This document shows, piece by piece, positions 44,632-55,157 of a stretch of DNA of 64,000 bases. Positions within the stretch are counted from its first letter, which is position 1; each line of letters opens with the position of its first letter. The notes below the pieces were generated by a model. That model was not told where the DNA came from. It did not search any database and saw only the letters and a program-made list of their open reading frames with translations. Source of the stretch: Primulina eburnea (Eukaryota; Streptophyta; Magnoliopsida; Lamiales; Gesneriaceae); NCBI RefSeq assembly GCF_022965805.1, contig NC_133114.1, positions 9,258,261 to 9,322,260 of the forward strand. The letters are read 5' to 3'. The position numbers and the translations under genes are program-made.

Positions 44632-46365
44632 TCACGCCCCGAGTCCGAAGCATCGGTGACATCCGACATTATTTAACAATTACTTGAAAACAATTAAGCA
44701 TCGTATCGAATTGCCGAAAACCAGTCTTTTCCATAAATTAAATATTGTCTTACAATGACAATAAAAATGAAGATTACATCAGAGTTTTTCAAAAACGAAT
44801 ACAGAAGAAAAGTACAAAATCTTGAGCTTGCTATCTATCATGGATTCACCATCCCCAAAAAGCTTCCTCCTCCTCCTCATCAATCTGCTTCTCATTCTTA
44901 TCTGAAATTTGTAAGGGGTGAGTGTTTTGGGAAACTACTCAGCAAGTGGGGGGTCGATCGATTTCCAAAGATACATATAGAACGTAAGTCTTTAAAACAA
45001 TTCTTTAACAATCTTTCAAATCTTACTACTTAACTTATCATAACAGAAACGAACGAAACAGATTTCTCAGAACAGCTCAGAAACAGATCATAACAGAACA
45101 AACAGAACACTGTTACTCATCTCATTTCCATGGTCAAATTGTCCCCAATATGTTACTCCTCTAAGGGGTGAGGCAAGAAATGATTTTATACCCACCATTG
45201 GGGGCCAAACAGAAATGGTTTTCTACCCACCATTAGGGACCACACAGAAATGGTTTTATACCCACCATTGGGGGCCACACAGAATCACAATTCTCGTCCC
45301 ATTTCAAATTGAATCGCAACAGTGTAACAAAGATTTAAGAATTAACAGAACTTATCAGACAGAACTTATCAGAAGTTTCAGATTTCAGAGTTTTCAACAG
45401 ACACAGCAGAATCAAAGAAATTCGAAGCATGGAAAAAACATATAATCGATCGAAATTTCAAACCATATTGACTGACATTTTCGAAATTCAAGACACATAT
45501 ACATGTATGTCATTTTATTTATATCAAGGTTTAAAAATACAAACGAAGTACATAACAACAGCCCACTTACAATTTCTTATACGAAGCTTTCTTCCAAAAT
45601 TTCGGTAGCACCTCGGCGTAACTCTGACAAATATAGTCTTCAATTAAGCAGTACCTTGACGCAAAAATTCTGCACCGAACCGCACAAAATTCCTTCCTTG
45701 CCTACTTGACCGAAAACTTGGGAGGGTGAGGAGAAAGGAAAACCGAAACTTGGCTTGAGTTTTGGAGCACTTTTCCTTCAACTTTGGGTTAGTATTTATA
45801 GGCCACAAATTGCCCCTTGGCATACCCCATGATCGACTACTTGGTCCCCAAGAATTGCCACAATGGTGTTCATTATGATGGTTCAAAGATTCATGCTTGA
45901 ATTCTCCAAAATCCCATGCATTTTCAAGTTCTAGAATGATTACTCAAACTCCCATGCATATTAAATTTGTCTTAACCCTTAGCTTAATCTCTTAGCTCCC
46001 TTAAGGGTTTAATTAAAAGTCATTTCTTGCATATTCAATTTGTTCAAACTTTTAGCTCATTTTTTAGCTCCCTTTATGGTCTTGTTAGGACAAGCTTGGT
46101 TGAGCTTCTTCGAGCTGGAAGTTCGCGTCCTTGAGTTGGGGTTTTACTCTTCCCGTGAAAACTCTTCGATGAATGCGGTTAGTTGCAGCTTAGCATGCCG
46201 ATGAACTATTCCTCGAGCTTAGAATCTACCTTTTCGAGTTACATTTGATAAAATTTAAGTTATTATTCAAGTTGTTTAGTTGAAACGAGAATTGCTGAAC
46301 TTATTTTAAGTAATTTTCATATTACTTACTTGATTTGGTTTGGTCGAAATTTCCGGGTTCTGACA
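44632..46365 (-). repeat. Gypsy-3 3' LTR, full length
   Basis: 1734 bp; on the minus strand TGTCAGAACCCGGAAATT to GGGGCGTGACA. A minus-strand TATAAATA is at 45793-45800. It contains three about 35-bp repeats with CCCACCATTGGGGGCC (about 45185-45290). The polypurine tract AATAAGGAGGGAGGGA is at 46366-46381 (minus strand). Confidence 0.93.
45185..45290. repeat. About 35-bp tandem repeat, three copies, in Gypsy-3 3' LTR
   Basis: Three units built on GGTTTTATACCCACCATTGG then GGGCCACACAGAAAT. The 5' LTR holds the same array at about 53025-53130. Confidence 0.88.
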
Positions 46366-46406
46366 TCCCTCCCTCCTTATTGAAAGTTTCGTCCTCGAAA
46401 CTTGGA

Positions 46407-47148
46407 TCAGCTTGAATTGTTGAATAAATAAGGGTATTGAGAGCACATCTTTTCTTCAAGTTCCCATGTTGCCTCTCTTTCAGTATGATTTGACCATTGT
46501 ACGTTGACATAAGGTATTGTTTGATTTCTCGAACATCTGGTCTTTTGAGTCCACTATTCGGGTAGGGACTTCTTCGTATTTGAGTTCCTCATTCAGATTA
46601 CCTTCGATCATCAGTGGTGTAACTTTAAGTACGTGGCTCAGGTCCGGGACATATTTCCGTAGTTGTGAGATGTGGAAAACATTATGTAGTCTGGACATCT
46701 CAGGAGGTAAAGCCAGTCGATAAGCTAAAGTTCCCACCTTCTCCAGTATCTCGAACGGTCCCACATACCTTGAATTTAACTTCCCAGATTTACTGAACCG
46801 TACCACTCCTTTCATTGGTGAGACATTGACATAAGCCTTTTCTCCGATCTCTAGCTCCAATGGTCTTCTTTTCAAATCAGCCCAACTCCTTTGTCTGTCC
46901 TGAGCTGCCTTGAGTCTTTCTTTGATTATGGCCACTTTATCGACAGTTATTTGAATGAGCTCTGGCCCGGTAATATCTTTTTCTCTGACTTCATCCCGGT
47001 ATAAGTGCGATCTACATTTTCGACCATACAGTGCCTCGTACGGAGCCATTTCGATGCTACTGTGGTAGCTGTTATTGTATGCAAACTCTATCAGCGGTAA
47101 CTGCTCACTCCAATTTCCATGAAAATCTAATGCACATGCCCTCAACAT
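46407..47148 (-). pseudogene. Gypsy-3 integrase C-terminus and chromodomain-like tail
   Basis: The frame has [42 protein letters not shown], the GPY/F module (YVGPFEILEKVG), LRKYVPDLSHV and the start of the tail (YEEVPTRIVDSKDQ). A 1-base shift near 46535 stops this frame at 46480. The third frame continues the tail with TIPYVNVQWSNHTEREATWELEEKM and ends PYLFNNSS at a TGA (46407-46409), matching the chromodomain-like ends of Gypsy-1 and Gypsy-2. Confidence 0.88.
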
Positions 47149-47737
47149 GTCTTCAATGTCTGAATTGTCCTCTCAGTTTGGCCATCAGTCTGAGGATGAT
47201 AGGCTGTACTGAGAGAAATCCTGGTTCCCATAGCCTTTTGGAAACTCTTCCAAAATCTTGATACAAATCTTGGTTCTCTATCAGAAGTATACTTGTCGGG
47301 ACTCCATGTAGCCTCACTATGTTGTCCATATACAAAGCGGCTAATTTCTCCAAATTATAATTCATCCGCACTGGCAAGAAATGGGCAGACTTGGTCAATC
47401 TGTCGATAATTACCCAGATCCAATCGTGACCCTGTCTTGATCGTGGTAGTCCTACTACGAAATCCATAGAGATGTTATCCCACTTCCACTCTGGTATTTC
47501 CAATGGCTGTAAAAATCCTCCAGGCCTTTGATGTTCCGCCTTGACTTGTTGACAGACTAAACACTTTGCAACAAAGACAGCTACGTCTTTCTTCGTACCG
47601 TTCCACCAGTAATTATCTTTCAAGTCTCTATACATCTTGGTACTCCGTGGATGTACTGAAAATCTCAATTTATGTGCCTCGGCCATTACCTCTTCTCGAA
47701 TTCCATCGATGTTTGGTACATACAATTGTCCTTTCAT
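47149..47737 (-). pseudogene. Gypsy-3 integrase finger and core
   Basis: The HHCC finger ([27 protein letters not shown]) and first catalytic Asp (ISMDFVVGLPRS) are in frame. A 1-base shift near 47285 garbles the second Asp block (expected SDREPRF), and a 1-base loss near 47155 returns to the next frame at EDMLRAC. The catalytic Glu block ([11 protein letters not shown]) is readable only across frames. The segment is cut from RNase H by a 1-base deletion near 47735 (ILG-stop where ILWMKGQL is expected). Confidence 0.88.
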
Positions 47738-49296
47738 CCAAGGATACCATCGTTATCAATTTGAAATTCTGGAACTTTTCCTTCTTGGATTTGTTCTTTA
47801 ATTCTCAGGATGGAGATTTCTTGACTCTGCTTCATCTTGATGGTCTCTCGGAGATTTGGTTGCACTGATAGGGAATTTAAGTTCACCTTCCCAGGGTTCC
47901 TTCGACTCAACGCATTTGCCACTTTATTTGCCTTACCTGGATGGTAATTGATTGATAGGTCATAGTCTTTGAGAAGTTCCATCCATCTTCTTTGTCTCAT
48001 GTTTAATTCCTTTTGAGTGAAAATGTACTTGAGGCTCTGGTGATCAGCAAAAACTTCGCATTTTACCCCATAAAGATAGTGCCTCCAGATTTTAAGTACA
48101 AATACTACTGCGGCTAACTCCAAGTCATGAGTAGGGTAATTCTGCTCATATGGTTTCAATTGCCGTGAGGCATAAGCGATTACCTGACCCTTTTGCATAA
48201 GCACACACCCCAATCTTTCCTTTGATGCGTCACTGTATACAGTGAAATTCTTACCATCCTCGGGAAGAATGAGTACTGGTGTGGATGCGAGTTTTGTCTT
48301 CAGGGTTTCGAAACTCTTTTCACAAGCTTCATTCCAAATGAATTTCGAATTTTTCTGAGTAAGTTTGGTGAGTGGAATGGCTATTGAAGAAAATCCTTCC
48401 ACAAATTTTCTATAGTAGCCTGCTAATCCCAGAAAACTTTTTACTTCAGTCACTATCTTTGGTTGTGGCCAATCCTTGATTGCTTCCACCTTCTTAGGGT
48501 CTACTGACACCCCATATTCAGAAATTATGTGACCTAGGAACGCCATACTTTTCAACCAAAATTCACATTTCTTGAATTTGGTATATAGTTCCTTTTCCCG
48601 TAGTGTCTGCAAAGTGAGACGCAGATGCTCTCTGTGCTCTTCTTCACTTAGTGAGTACACCAGGATATCATCTATGAAGACAACCACAAACTTGTCGAGG
48701 TATGGTTTGAATACCCGATTCATCAGGTCCATGAATGCTGCAGGAGCATTTGTTAGACCAAAAGGAATTACCGTGAATTCGTAATGTCCATATCTGGTCC
48801 TAAATGCAGTTTTAGGGATGTCTTCCGCTTTGACCTTCAACTGATGGTAACCAGATCTCATATCTAGTTTTGAGAAGACCTTGGCTCCCTTTAACTGATC
48901 GAAAAGATCATCTATTCTTGGGAGTGGGTACTTATTCTTTATGGTGATCTTGTTTAGCTCCCGGTAGTCGATATATAGCCTCATGCTTCCGTCCTTTTTC
49001 TTTACGAAAAGAACTGGGGCTCCCCACAGAGATGCACTAGGGCGGATCTGCTTCTTGTCCAACAATTCTTGGAGTTGCTCCTTTAACTCCTTTAATTCAG
49101 CTGGAGCCATTCGGTATGGTGCCTTTGATATTGGTGCAGCACTAGGGACCAAATTGATTTCAAATTCTATTTCTCTTTCAGGTATTTTACCTGGTAGTTC
49201 CTCAAGAAAAACATCTGGAAATTCTTGAACAATTGGGATTTCTTCCAACTTTGGGACTTCTTCATCTTTGACTTCATTGATTACTGCAAGGTAATT
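47734..49296 (-). pseudogene. Gypsy-3 RT and RNase H
   Basis: The frame is open from just after a TAA (49297-49299). It carries [95 protein letters not shown], the FIDD box ([11 protein letters not shown]), then RNase H ([48 protein letters not shown]). The last RNase H motif reads ANALSRR instead of ADALSRR, losing a catalytic aspartate. Frame ends at 47734. Confidence 0.92.
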
Positions 49297-50802
49297 TTAT
49301 TCTCCTCCTTTTACAGCCTTCCATGCTTGCGAAGCTGACAGTAGGAATTTTCTTTCTTTGGATTTCTCGTGAAATAAGACTTCTTCATTAGTAGGAGTCT
49401 GAAGTCTAATTTCTTTCTTTTGACAGTCCACAATGGCATGGTTTTTAGCTAACCAGTCCATTCCGAGGATAATGTCAAACTCAACCATATTGAATTGAAT
49501 TAATTCCACTTCAAAAGTTGGTTCATTGATACAAATTTCACAGTTTCGATACACTTTCTGAGTTTCAATTGTTTTGCTGGCAGGTGTTGCTACTCTTAAC
49601 AGTTCACTAAGAATATCATGCTCAAGTTTAAGCTTATTGGCAAATCTTCTAGACACAAATGAATGTGTGGCACCACAATCAAACAAAGTATATGCAGGCA
49701 TTTTATTGAGTAATCTGGTACCTGCCACCACTTCGTTGCTGTTATCGGCTTCCTCTTGGGTTATTGCATAGACCCGAGCATTAGTCTTGTTTTCTTGTTG
49801 TTTGCTAGCTCTTGTTCCTTTGTCCTTGTTGTCTGGACAATCTCTAATTCGATGGCCCACTTTTCCGCACTTAAAACATGCCCCTGACTTCCGATAGCAT
49901 TCTCCGATATGATACTGTTTACAGGTGTCACACCACTTCCCTTCTCTATTGCTAGTATTGCCAGAACTCCCTTTGAAAGACCCTCCTGAATAGTTTGTTT
50001 TCTTAAACTTGGGACCGTTCTGAATAGATTGATTGATCATCGGCTGTTTGTTCTTGTTTTCTTCCTCGCGCCTCTTGATATCAGTTTCTGCGCTCATTGC
50101 AGCTCCCATTAAATCTGCAAAACTGCTAGGTTTGAATACTGCCAGTGCCGACTGAATTCGGTTGTTGAGTCCCTTTTTGAAACGATGCATCATCATGGTT
50201 TCGTCAGACATAATTTTGGGGACATAAATTCCAAGATCATTAAATCTCGACGTGTATTCCATTACCGTCATGTCTGGTGACTGTCTGAAATTTTCAAATT
50301 CATTCAGCTTTTGTAGACGAAACTCGGCTGGATAGTATTGCTTCAGAAATTCTTTCTTAAAAATCTGCCATGTGATTTCCCCCACTTCCTTCAATGATGG
50401 TGACACAGTCTCCCACCACTTCCTAGCTCGATCCTCTAGAAACGGTGCTACAACTTCTAATCTCAATTCTTCAGGTACCTCTAGTAAGTGTAGTTGTGAT
50501 TCGACGTTTTTAAGCCAGTTATGACTGACTTCTGGGTCTGGGTTTCCATCAAAGGTCGGAACTCGGTTCCTCCTGAGAGATTCGTAATGGTACTTAATTC
50601 CACGGGGTTGTGGTTCAGGTAGTGGTTGTATGGCATTGGCAAGGGGGTTCACAATTCCTTGTAATGTAGCTTCTACAATAGTTGTTATTGCCATCATATC
50701 CTCTTGGCTCAGGTTCACCCTGGGTGGTGGTGGTGGTGGTGGATTCTCGTTTTGATTGCCGCCACGAGGATTACGGTTGTGATGGGGAGGTCTGCCTGCC
50801 AT
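49297..50802 (-). CDS. gag: Gypsy-3 Gag and protease, open to a nonsense codon
   Basis: 501 residues from the ATG at 50802 (MAGRPPHHNRNPRGG). A proline-rich start is followed by Gag capsid (VPTFDGNPDPEVSHNWLKNVE, FLEDRARKWWETV, FENFRQSPDMTVMEYTSRF). Zinc knuckles are CDTCKQYHIGEC (short form) and CFKCGKVGHRIRDC. The protease has DCGATHSF in place of DTGASHSF, a variant known in this lineage, and the DIILGMDWL block. It ends at TAA 49297-49299 after WKAVKGGE; the next codons are in frame with RT (NYLAVINEV), so only this stop separates them. Start context: TTTATAG|GATATGG, splice-acceptor-like. Confidence 0.9.
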   Translation of the reverse strand: MAGRPPHHNRNPRGGNQNENPPPPPPPRVNLSQEDMMAITTIVEATLQGIVNPLANAIQPLPEPQPRGIKYHYESLRRNRVPTFDGNPDPEVSHNWLKNVESQLHLLEVPEELRLEVVAPFLEDRARKWWETVSPSLKEVGEITWQIFKKEFLKQYYPAEFRLQKLNEFENFRQSPDMTVMEYTSRFNDLGIYVPKIMSDETMMMHRFKKGLNNRIQSALAVFKPSSFADLMGAAMSAETDIKRREEENKNKQPMINQSIQNGPKFKKTNYSGGSFKGSSGNTSNREGKWCDTCKQYHIGECYRKSGACFKCGKVGHRIRDCPDNKDKGTRASKQQENKTNARVYAITQEEADNSNEVVAGTRLLNKMPAYTLFDCGATHSFVSRRFANKLKLEHDILSELLRVATPASKTIETQKVYRNCEICINEPTFEVELIQFNMVEFDIILGMDWLAKNHAIVDCQKKEIRLQTPTNEEVLFHEKSKERKFLLSASQAWKAVKGGE

Positions 50803-50960
50803 ATCCTATAAACATGTATTTTATTAATTTGTTTGCCACCATATTTAACCAATGAAATAATTTCATTAAATTATAAAAAGTTTTCATACAACCGATGTTG
50901 TCAAATAATTGATCAAACACTTCTAGATACTATCAAAGCCTACTCTAGGGCTCTCTCTCT

Positions 50961-51518
50961 CTACTCATCTATCACTTCCCCATCCCCTATTGCTTCATTA
51001 ACTTCTTCCTTCAGCGGATTCGCTTCCATTTGCTCCATTAGTTCCTCCATATTGATCATTTCATTTTGCAGATGCTCAATGAAATTCTGCAGTTGTGTAT
51101 TTTGATGATCAAGGTGGTTAACTTGTTCCTGTAGCTCTTGTATTGTCGATTGGCTTACTTTCTCATCGATTTCTTGCTCTTCAATCCGCCCTTGAAGACG
51201 GCGTTGGGTTTTGAGAAGACTATCTTTCTGAATTTGAAGCGTAAAAACCCTATCTTGCGCGCTCTTCAACTCTTGCTTGGTGATTTCGTGCTGACGCTCC
51301 GACTCCAGATGATAAGCGGCGTAACGTCTAACGTCTTTACGTAGTTTCTTCTCTTCGACTCTGGCCTCTCAAAGATCTTCCCCCATGCACACGTTATTCC
51401 CATATAACTGATAGTTATCTCTTTAGAGTTTTTCATTCTTTTCTTTCAGCATTTTAATTTCTGACTCCTTTTCCTGAAGTTGTTTTTGAAGTTCATTTAT
51501 AACACTTTGGAGATCCAT
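50961..51518 (-). pseudogene. Extra ORF-B of Gypsy-3: coiled-coil protein with acidic tail, two stops
   Basis: A sense-strand frame upstream of gag begins at ATG 51518 (MDLQSVINELQKQLQEKESE) and runs about 185 codons to a TGA/TAG at 50961. Two in-frame stops (51423-51425 and 51369-51371) break it; the last 102 codons are open. The sequence is glutamine-, glutamate- and leucine-rich with heptad spacing (LQEQVNHLDHQNTQLQNFIEHLQNEM) and an acidic end (NEAIGDGEVIDE). It resembles no enzyme I know. Its ATG follows TATCTTTATAG|GAAACCAGT, a splice-acceptor-like sequence. Confidence 0.7.
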
Positions 51519-51686
51519 ACTGGTTTCCTATAAAGATACAAAAAAAAATCTTTTTATAGATAAGATACTCGTCAAATCGTTAATGTGCAATAACAGAAAG
51601 TAATTAGAAAGTTTCAAAATTATTTGATTCACATAATAGTTTCTTAGCCACAAATTTGTTACAATTTAATATTTTATAATGCTAAT

Positions 51687-52190
51687 CTAATCGAACATCT
51701 CCCCATCATCGCTGTCACTGGCACTGTCGTCTCCATCCACCTCCATCGGTGCTATTTCTTCTTCCTCCATGTTCTCTATCACTGAATGTAGGTAGTTGTT
51801 CTGGTCTTGAAGCCTGTCCATAGCTCCGTGGATCTTCGAAATGTACCGATCCTGCATGGCGATGAACTCCTCCTGGCGCTGACTGGCCTGAGCAGCGCGA
51901 TCCTTCTCTGTCTCTATCCTCTCAAGTAAATCCTTGTTGATTGAGACCAAGCGCGCGAAGCGAATCGAATTCGTCGGTATCTGTAGCATTTGACTTTCAG
52001 CCACATCCAAATGATGAGTGAGTCGATGTACATCCGACTCCAGAAGGTGTCTAATCCCATTAAGCTCTTGCCTTTCCAATTTCTCCTTGTCCAGTTGCGC
52101 CTTTAAAGTTGCTATTTCCCTAGCGTGGTTATCGATGGTAAGCTGACGCATACGGAGAGCAGCCTGTGCGCGAGTACGAGGGGCAGCCAT
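51687..52190 (-). CDS. Extra ORF-A of Gypsy-3: 167-residue coiled-coil protein with acidic tail
   Basis: An intact frame starting at ATG 52190 (MAAPRTRAQAALRMRQL), 290 bp inside the 5' LTR and about 900 bp upstream of gag. A basic start leads into long helix-forming heptads (residues about 15-145; AREIATLKAQLDKEKLERQEL, RLQDQNNYLHSVIENME) and ends in a strongly acidic tail (DGDDSASDSDDGEMFD). No enzyme motif, no membrane segment. Extra ORFs between the 5' LTR and gag are known in some plant Ty3/gypsy elements, but their function is unknown. The ATG follows TTTTTATCCTAG|GAA, like a 3' splice site. It shares its plan, not clear sequence, with ORF-B. Confidence 0.78.
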   Translation of the reverse strand: MAAPRTRAQAALRMRQLTIDNHAREIATLKAQLDKEKLERQELNGIRHLLESDVHRLTHHLDVAESQMLQIPTNSIRFARLVSINKDLLERIETEKDRAAQASQRQEEFIAMQDRYISKIHGAMDRLQDQNNYLHSVIENMEEEEIAPMEVDGDDSASDSDDGEMFD

Positions 52191-52460
52191 TTCCTAGGAT
52201 AAAAATGGAAGGTAAAGCATCAGAATTGTATAAAGGGTGGAAAAGCACAAACAAAGCAATCGTGGAAAATTTTCGATACTAAGAGATTTCAGAACAATTG
52301 AAGGGATACATTTTTGAAGTCTATTCGAAATTTAGGAAACGGATGAAAATTATACTTCAGGATGAAAGTTGGACTCGAATTGAGATACACTAGGCTTTTG
52401 CCAAAATTTGACTTCGCCAATTTTGTCTGTCCAAAATCCCAGTGGGATTATGAACCTGGC

Positions 52461-52473
52461 GGCTCTGATACCA
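52461..52473 (-). other. Primer binding site of Gypsy-3
   Basis: On the minus strand TGGTATCAGAGCC starts 6 bp after the 5' LTR end GGGGCGTGACA. Confidence 0.93.
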
Positions 52474-52479
52474 CTTAAA

Positions 52480-53909
52480 TGTCACGCCCCGAGTCCGAAG
52501 CATCGGTGAGATCCGCATTGTTTAACAATTACTTGAAAACAATTAAGCCTCGTATCGAATTGCCGAAAACCAGTCTTTTCCATAAATTAAATATTGTCTT
52601 ACTATGACAATAAAAATGAAGATTACATCAGAGTTTTTCAAAAACGAATACAGAAGAAAAGTACGAAATCTTAGCTTGCTATCGATCATGGATTCACCAT
52701 CCCCAAAAAGCTTTCTGCTCCTCCTCATCAATCTGCTTCTCATTCTTATCTGAAATTTGTAAGGGGTGAGTGTTTTTGAAACGCTCAGCAAGTGGGGGGT
52801 CGATCGATTTCCAAAGATACATATAGAACATAAGTCTTTAAAACAATTCTTTAACAATCTTTCAAATCTTACTACTTAACTTATCATAACAGAAACAATT
52901 GAAACAGATTTCTCAGAACAGTTCAGAAACAGATCATATCAGAACAAACAGAACACTGTTACTCATCTCATTTCCATGGTCAAATTGTCCCCAATATGTT
53001 ACTCCTCTAATGGGTGAGGTCAGAAATGGTTTTATACCCACCATTGGGGCCAAACAGAAATGATTTTCTACCCACCATTGGGGGCCACACAGAAATGGTT
53101 TTATACCCACCATTGGGGGCCACACAGAATCACAATTCTCGTCCCATTTCAAATTGAATCGCAATAGTGTAACAAAGATTTCAGAATTAACAGAAAGAAC
53201 TTATCAGACAGATTTTATCAGAAGTTTCAGATTTCAGAGTTCTCAACAGACACAGCGGAATCAAAGAAATTCGAAGCATGGAAGAAACATATAATCGATC
53301 GAAATTTCAAACCATATAGACTGACATTTTCGAAATTCAAGACACACATACATGTATGTCATTTTATTTCTATCAAGGTTTAAAAATACAAACGAAGTAC
53401 ATAACAAAAGCCCACTTACAATTTCTTATACGAAGCTTTCTTCCAAAATTTCGGCAGCACCTCGGCGTAACTCTGACAAATATAGTCTTCAATTAAGCAG
53501 CACCTTGAAGTTTTATCTTGCATATTCAATTTGTTAAAACTTTTATCTGGGTTTAATCAAAAGTCATTTCTTGCATATTCAATTTGTTCAAACTTTTATC
53601 TCATCTTTTAGCTCTCTTTATGGTCTTGTTAGGACAAGCTTGGTTGAGCTTCTTCGAGCTGGAAGTTCGCGTCCTTGAGCTGGGGTTTTACTCTTCCCGT
53701 GAAAACTCTTCGATGAATGCGGTTAGTTGCAGCTTAGCATGCCGATGAACTATTCCTCGAGCTTAGAATCTACCTTTTCGAGTTACATTTGATAAAATTT
53801 AAGTTATTATTCAAGTTGTTTAGTTGAAACGAGAATTGCTGAACTTATTTTAAGTAATTTTCATATTACTTACTTGATTTGCTTTGATCAAAATTTCCGG
53901 GTTCTCACA
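52480..53909 (-). repeat. Gypsy-3 5' LTR with internal deletion
   Basis: 1430 bp against 1734 bp in the 3' LTR. The difference is a loss of the sequence equivalent to about 45660-46005, including the TATA box, with a short imperfect local duplication of CTTGCATATTCAATTTG at the join (near 53510-53580). Outer ends are intact (TGTGAGAACCC start, minus strand, with one base changed from TGTCAG). Confidence 0.9.
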
Positions 53910-53914
53910 GACAC

Positions 53915-54151
53915 ACTTAGTAAGTTCTTAGTGATCTTAGGCACGCACAACACATTATTAAGAGACATATCTTTAAATTTTGTATTGCCTACATGGCTAA
54001 TGCCAAGTCTGCTTCCATTTGCCACAATAAGAAATTTCTTACCATTATAATCTTGTTTGTGTGATAGATTTTGCAGATTATTGTTAACGTGATGGCTGGC
54101 TCCAGTGTCAACATAGCATGAAGGATCTTCTACCATCTCCGGAGTAGCCAT
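53915..54151 (-). pseudogene. Copia-C protease, 5' part
   Basis: The active site lies in CYVDTGASHHVNNNLQNL and the strand GNTKFKDMSLNNVLCVPKITKNLLSVS is typical of copia proteases. The sequence is broken right after LLSVS by Gypsy-3 and continues at 44631. A frameshift at its start separates it from Gag. Confidence 0.88.
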
Positions 54152-55104
54152 CAGTGCATTTGGGACTTGACTGTTGGATGATCATGCCATGAAATTACGG
54201 TCAAATCTGTTCCAGCAGATTGAAGCCGTATGACCTCCTTTATCGCAAAGTTGGCACAAAGTTTATTGCCATTGCTCCTTCCTCCTCTTCCTCGAAATCT
54301 GCCTCTGACACCTCTATTGTTGTAATTGAACCGATTTTGCCCTCTACCATTATTGAATGGCTTGTTGTCGAATTTGCCAGTGGCAAAGTGGGCAGTAGCA
54401 TGGCTGAGATTAACACCCTCTGTTTGATATGTATTAAGCTGCTCGAGTCTACTTTCAAACGTTAACAAATGTGTTTGCAAGTCGATCCAGGATACTGACT
54501 CTTTATCAGTTAAAAGAGTGACAATTGGGGTGTATTTTGTATCAAGCCCACTCAAAATTTGAACTGTTAGTTCATATTGAGATATTGGGTTACCTGCTAG
54601 GGCTAGATTATCAACAATAGATTTCATAGTTGTCAGATATTCCTCCATCTTCATTCCTCCTTTCCTTGTTTTCTGTAATTCAGTTTTGTAGTAGATGACC
54701 CTTGCTCGTGTATGCGCACCTGATAGTTATTTTGCTGCATCCCACAGGTCTTTCGATGTCCCCTTTCTCATCAGCTGAGACGCTATATCAGAACTCATAG
54801 TGCTATATAGACATCCCAGAAGTAATTGATCATTTGAGACCGATTATTCAAATTCTGGATTTGGTATTTTTACTGTACTGCCTGGTGTGATTCTTGGCAA
54901 GAATTCTGGAGGACAAGATTTGTTGCCAGATATATAGCCATCTAATTTGTGGCCTTTGATGATGGGTATGATCATCGTTTCCCATAGGAGGTAATTAGTG
55001 CGATCAAGTTTGATTGCATTGTACTGAGTTGGTAAACTTTTGGTTTGTAAATTAGGTAAGGGACATTGCTCACTTGAGCTTGGGGTGCTTGGAGGAGTAG
55101 TCAT
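54151..55104 (-). pseudogene. gag: Copia-C Gag
   Basis: It starts at ATG 55104 (MTTPPSTPSSSEQCPLPN). Motifs: KLDRTNYLLWETMIIPIIKGHKLDGYISG, NDQLLLGCLYSTMSSDIA, YLTTMKSIVDNLALAGNPIS, ILSGLDTKYTPIVTLLTDKE, then an arginine/glycine-rich stretch (GRGQNRFNYNNRGVRGRFRGRGGR). Two TAA codons fall in one frame (at 54844-54846 and near 54730, the latter where relatives have Glu). The zinc knuckle is shifted out of frame near 54230 (LCANFAIKE where LCDKGGH is expected). Confidence 0.87.
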
Positions 55105-55145
55105 AATTGATTTTTAAAGTGAGAGTTTTGCTCAGGATTTTAGCT

Positions 55146-55157
55146 GCTCCGATACCA
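55146..55157 (-). other. Primer binding site of copia-C
   Basis: Minus-strand TGGTATCGGAGC directly abuts the 5' LTR end CTATTT with no spacer. It fits the tRNA-Met pattern with one changed base. Confidence 0.82.

Larger units (their letters stand above)
44632..53909 (-). mobile_element. Gypsy-3: Ty3/gypsy element (Tekay/Del-like) on minus strand with two extra ORFs
   Basis: 9278 bp with perfect GACAC duplications (44627-44631, 53910-53914). The 5' LTR is on the right (52480-53909) and the 3' LTR on the left (44632-46365). Between primer site and gag it has about 1.7 kb carrying two coiled-coil reading frames, absent from Gypsy-1 and Gypsy-2. Gag-protease is open; Pol is broken by one in-frame stop and several 1-base shifts. 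The 5' LTR lost a roughly 345-bp block with the TATA box, so it is probably silent. Confidence 0.93.
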
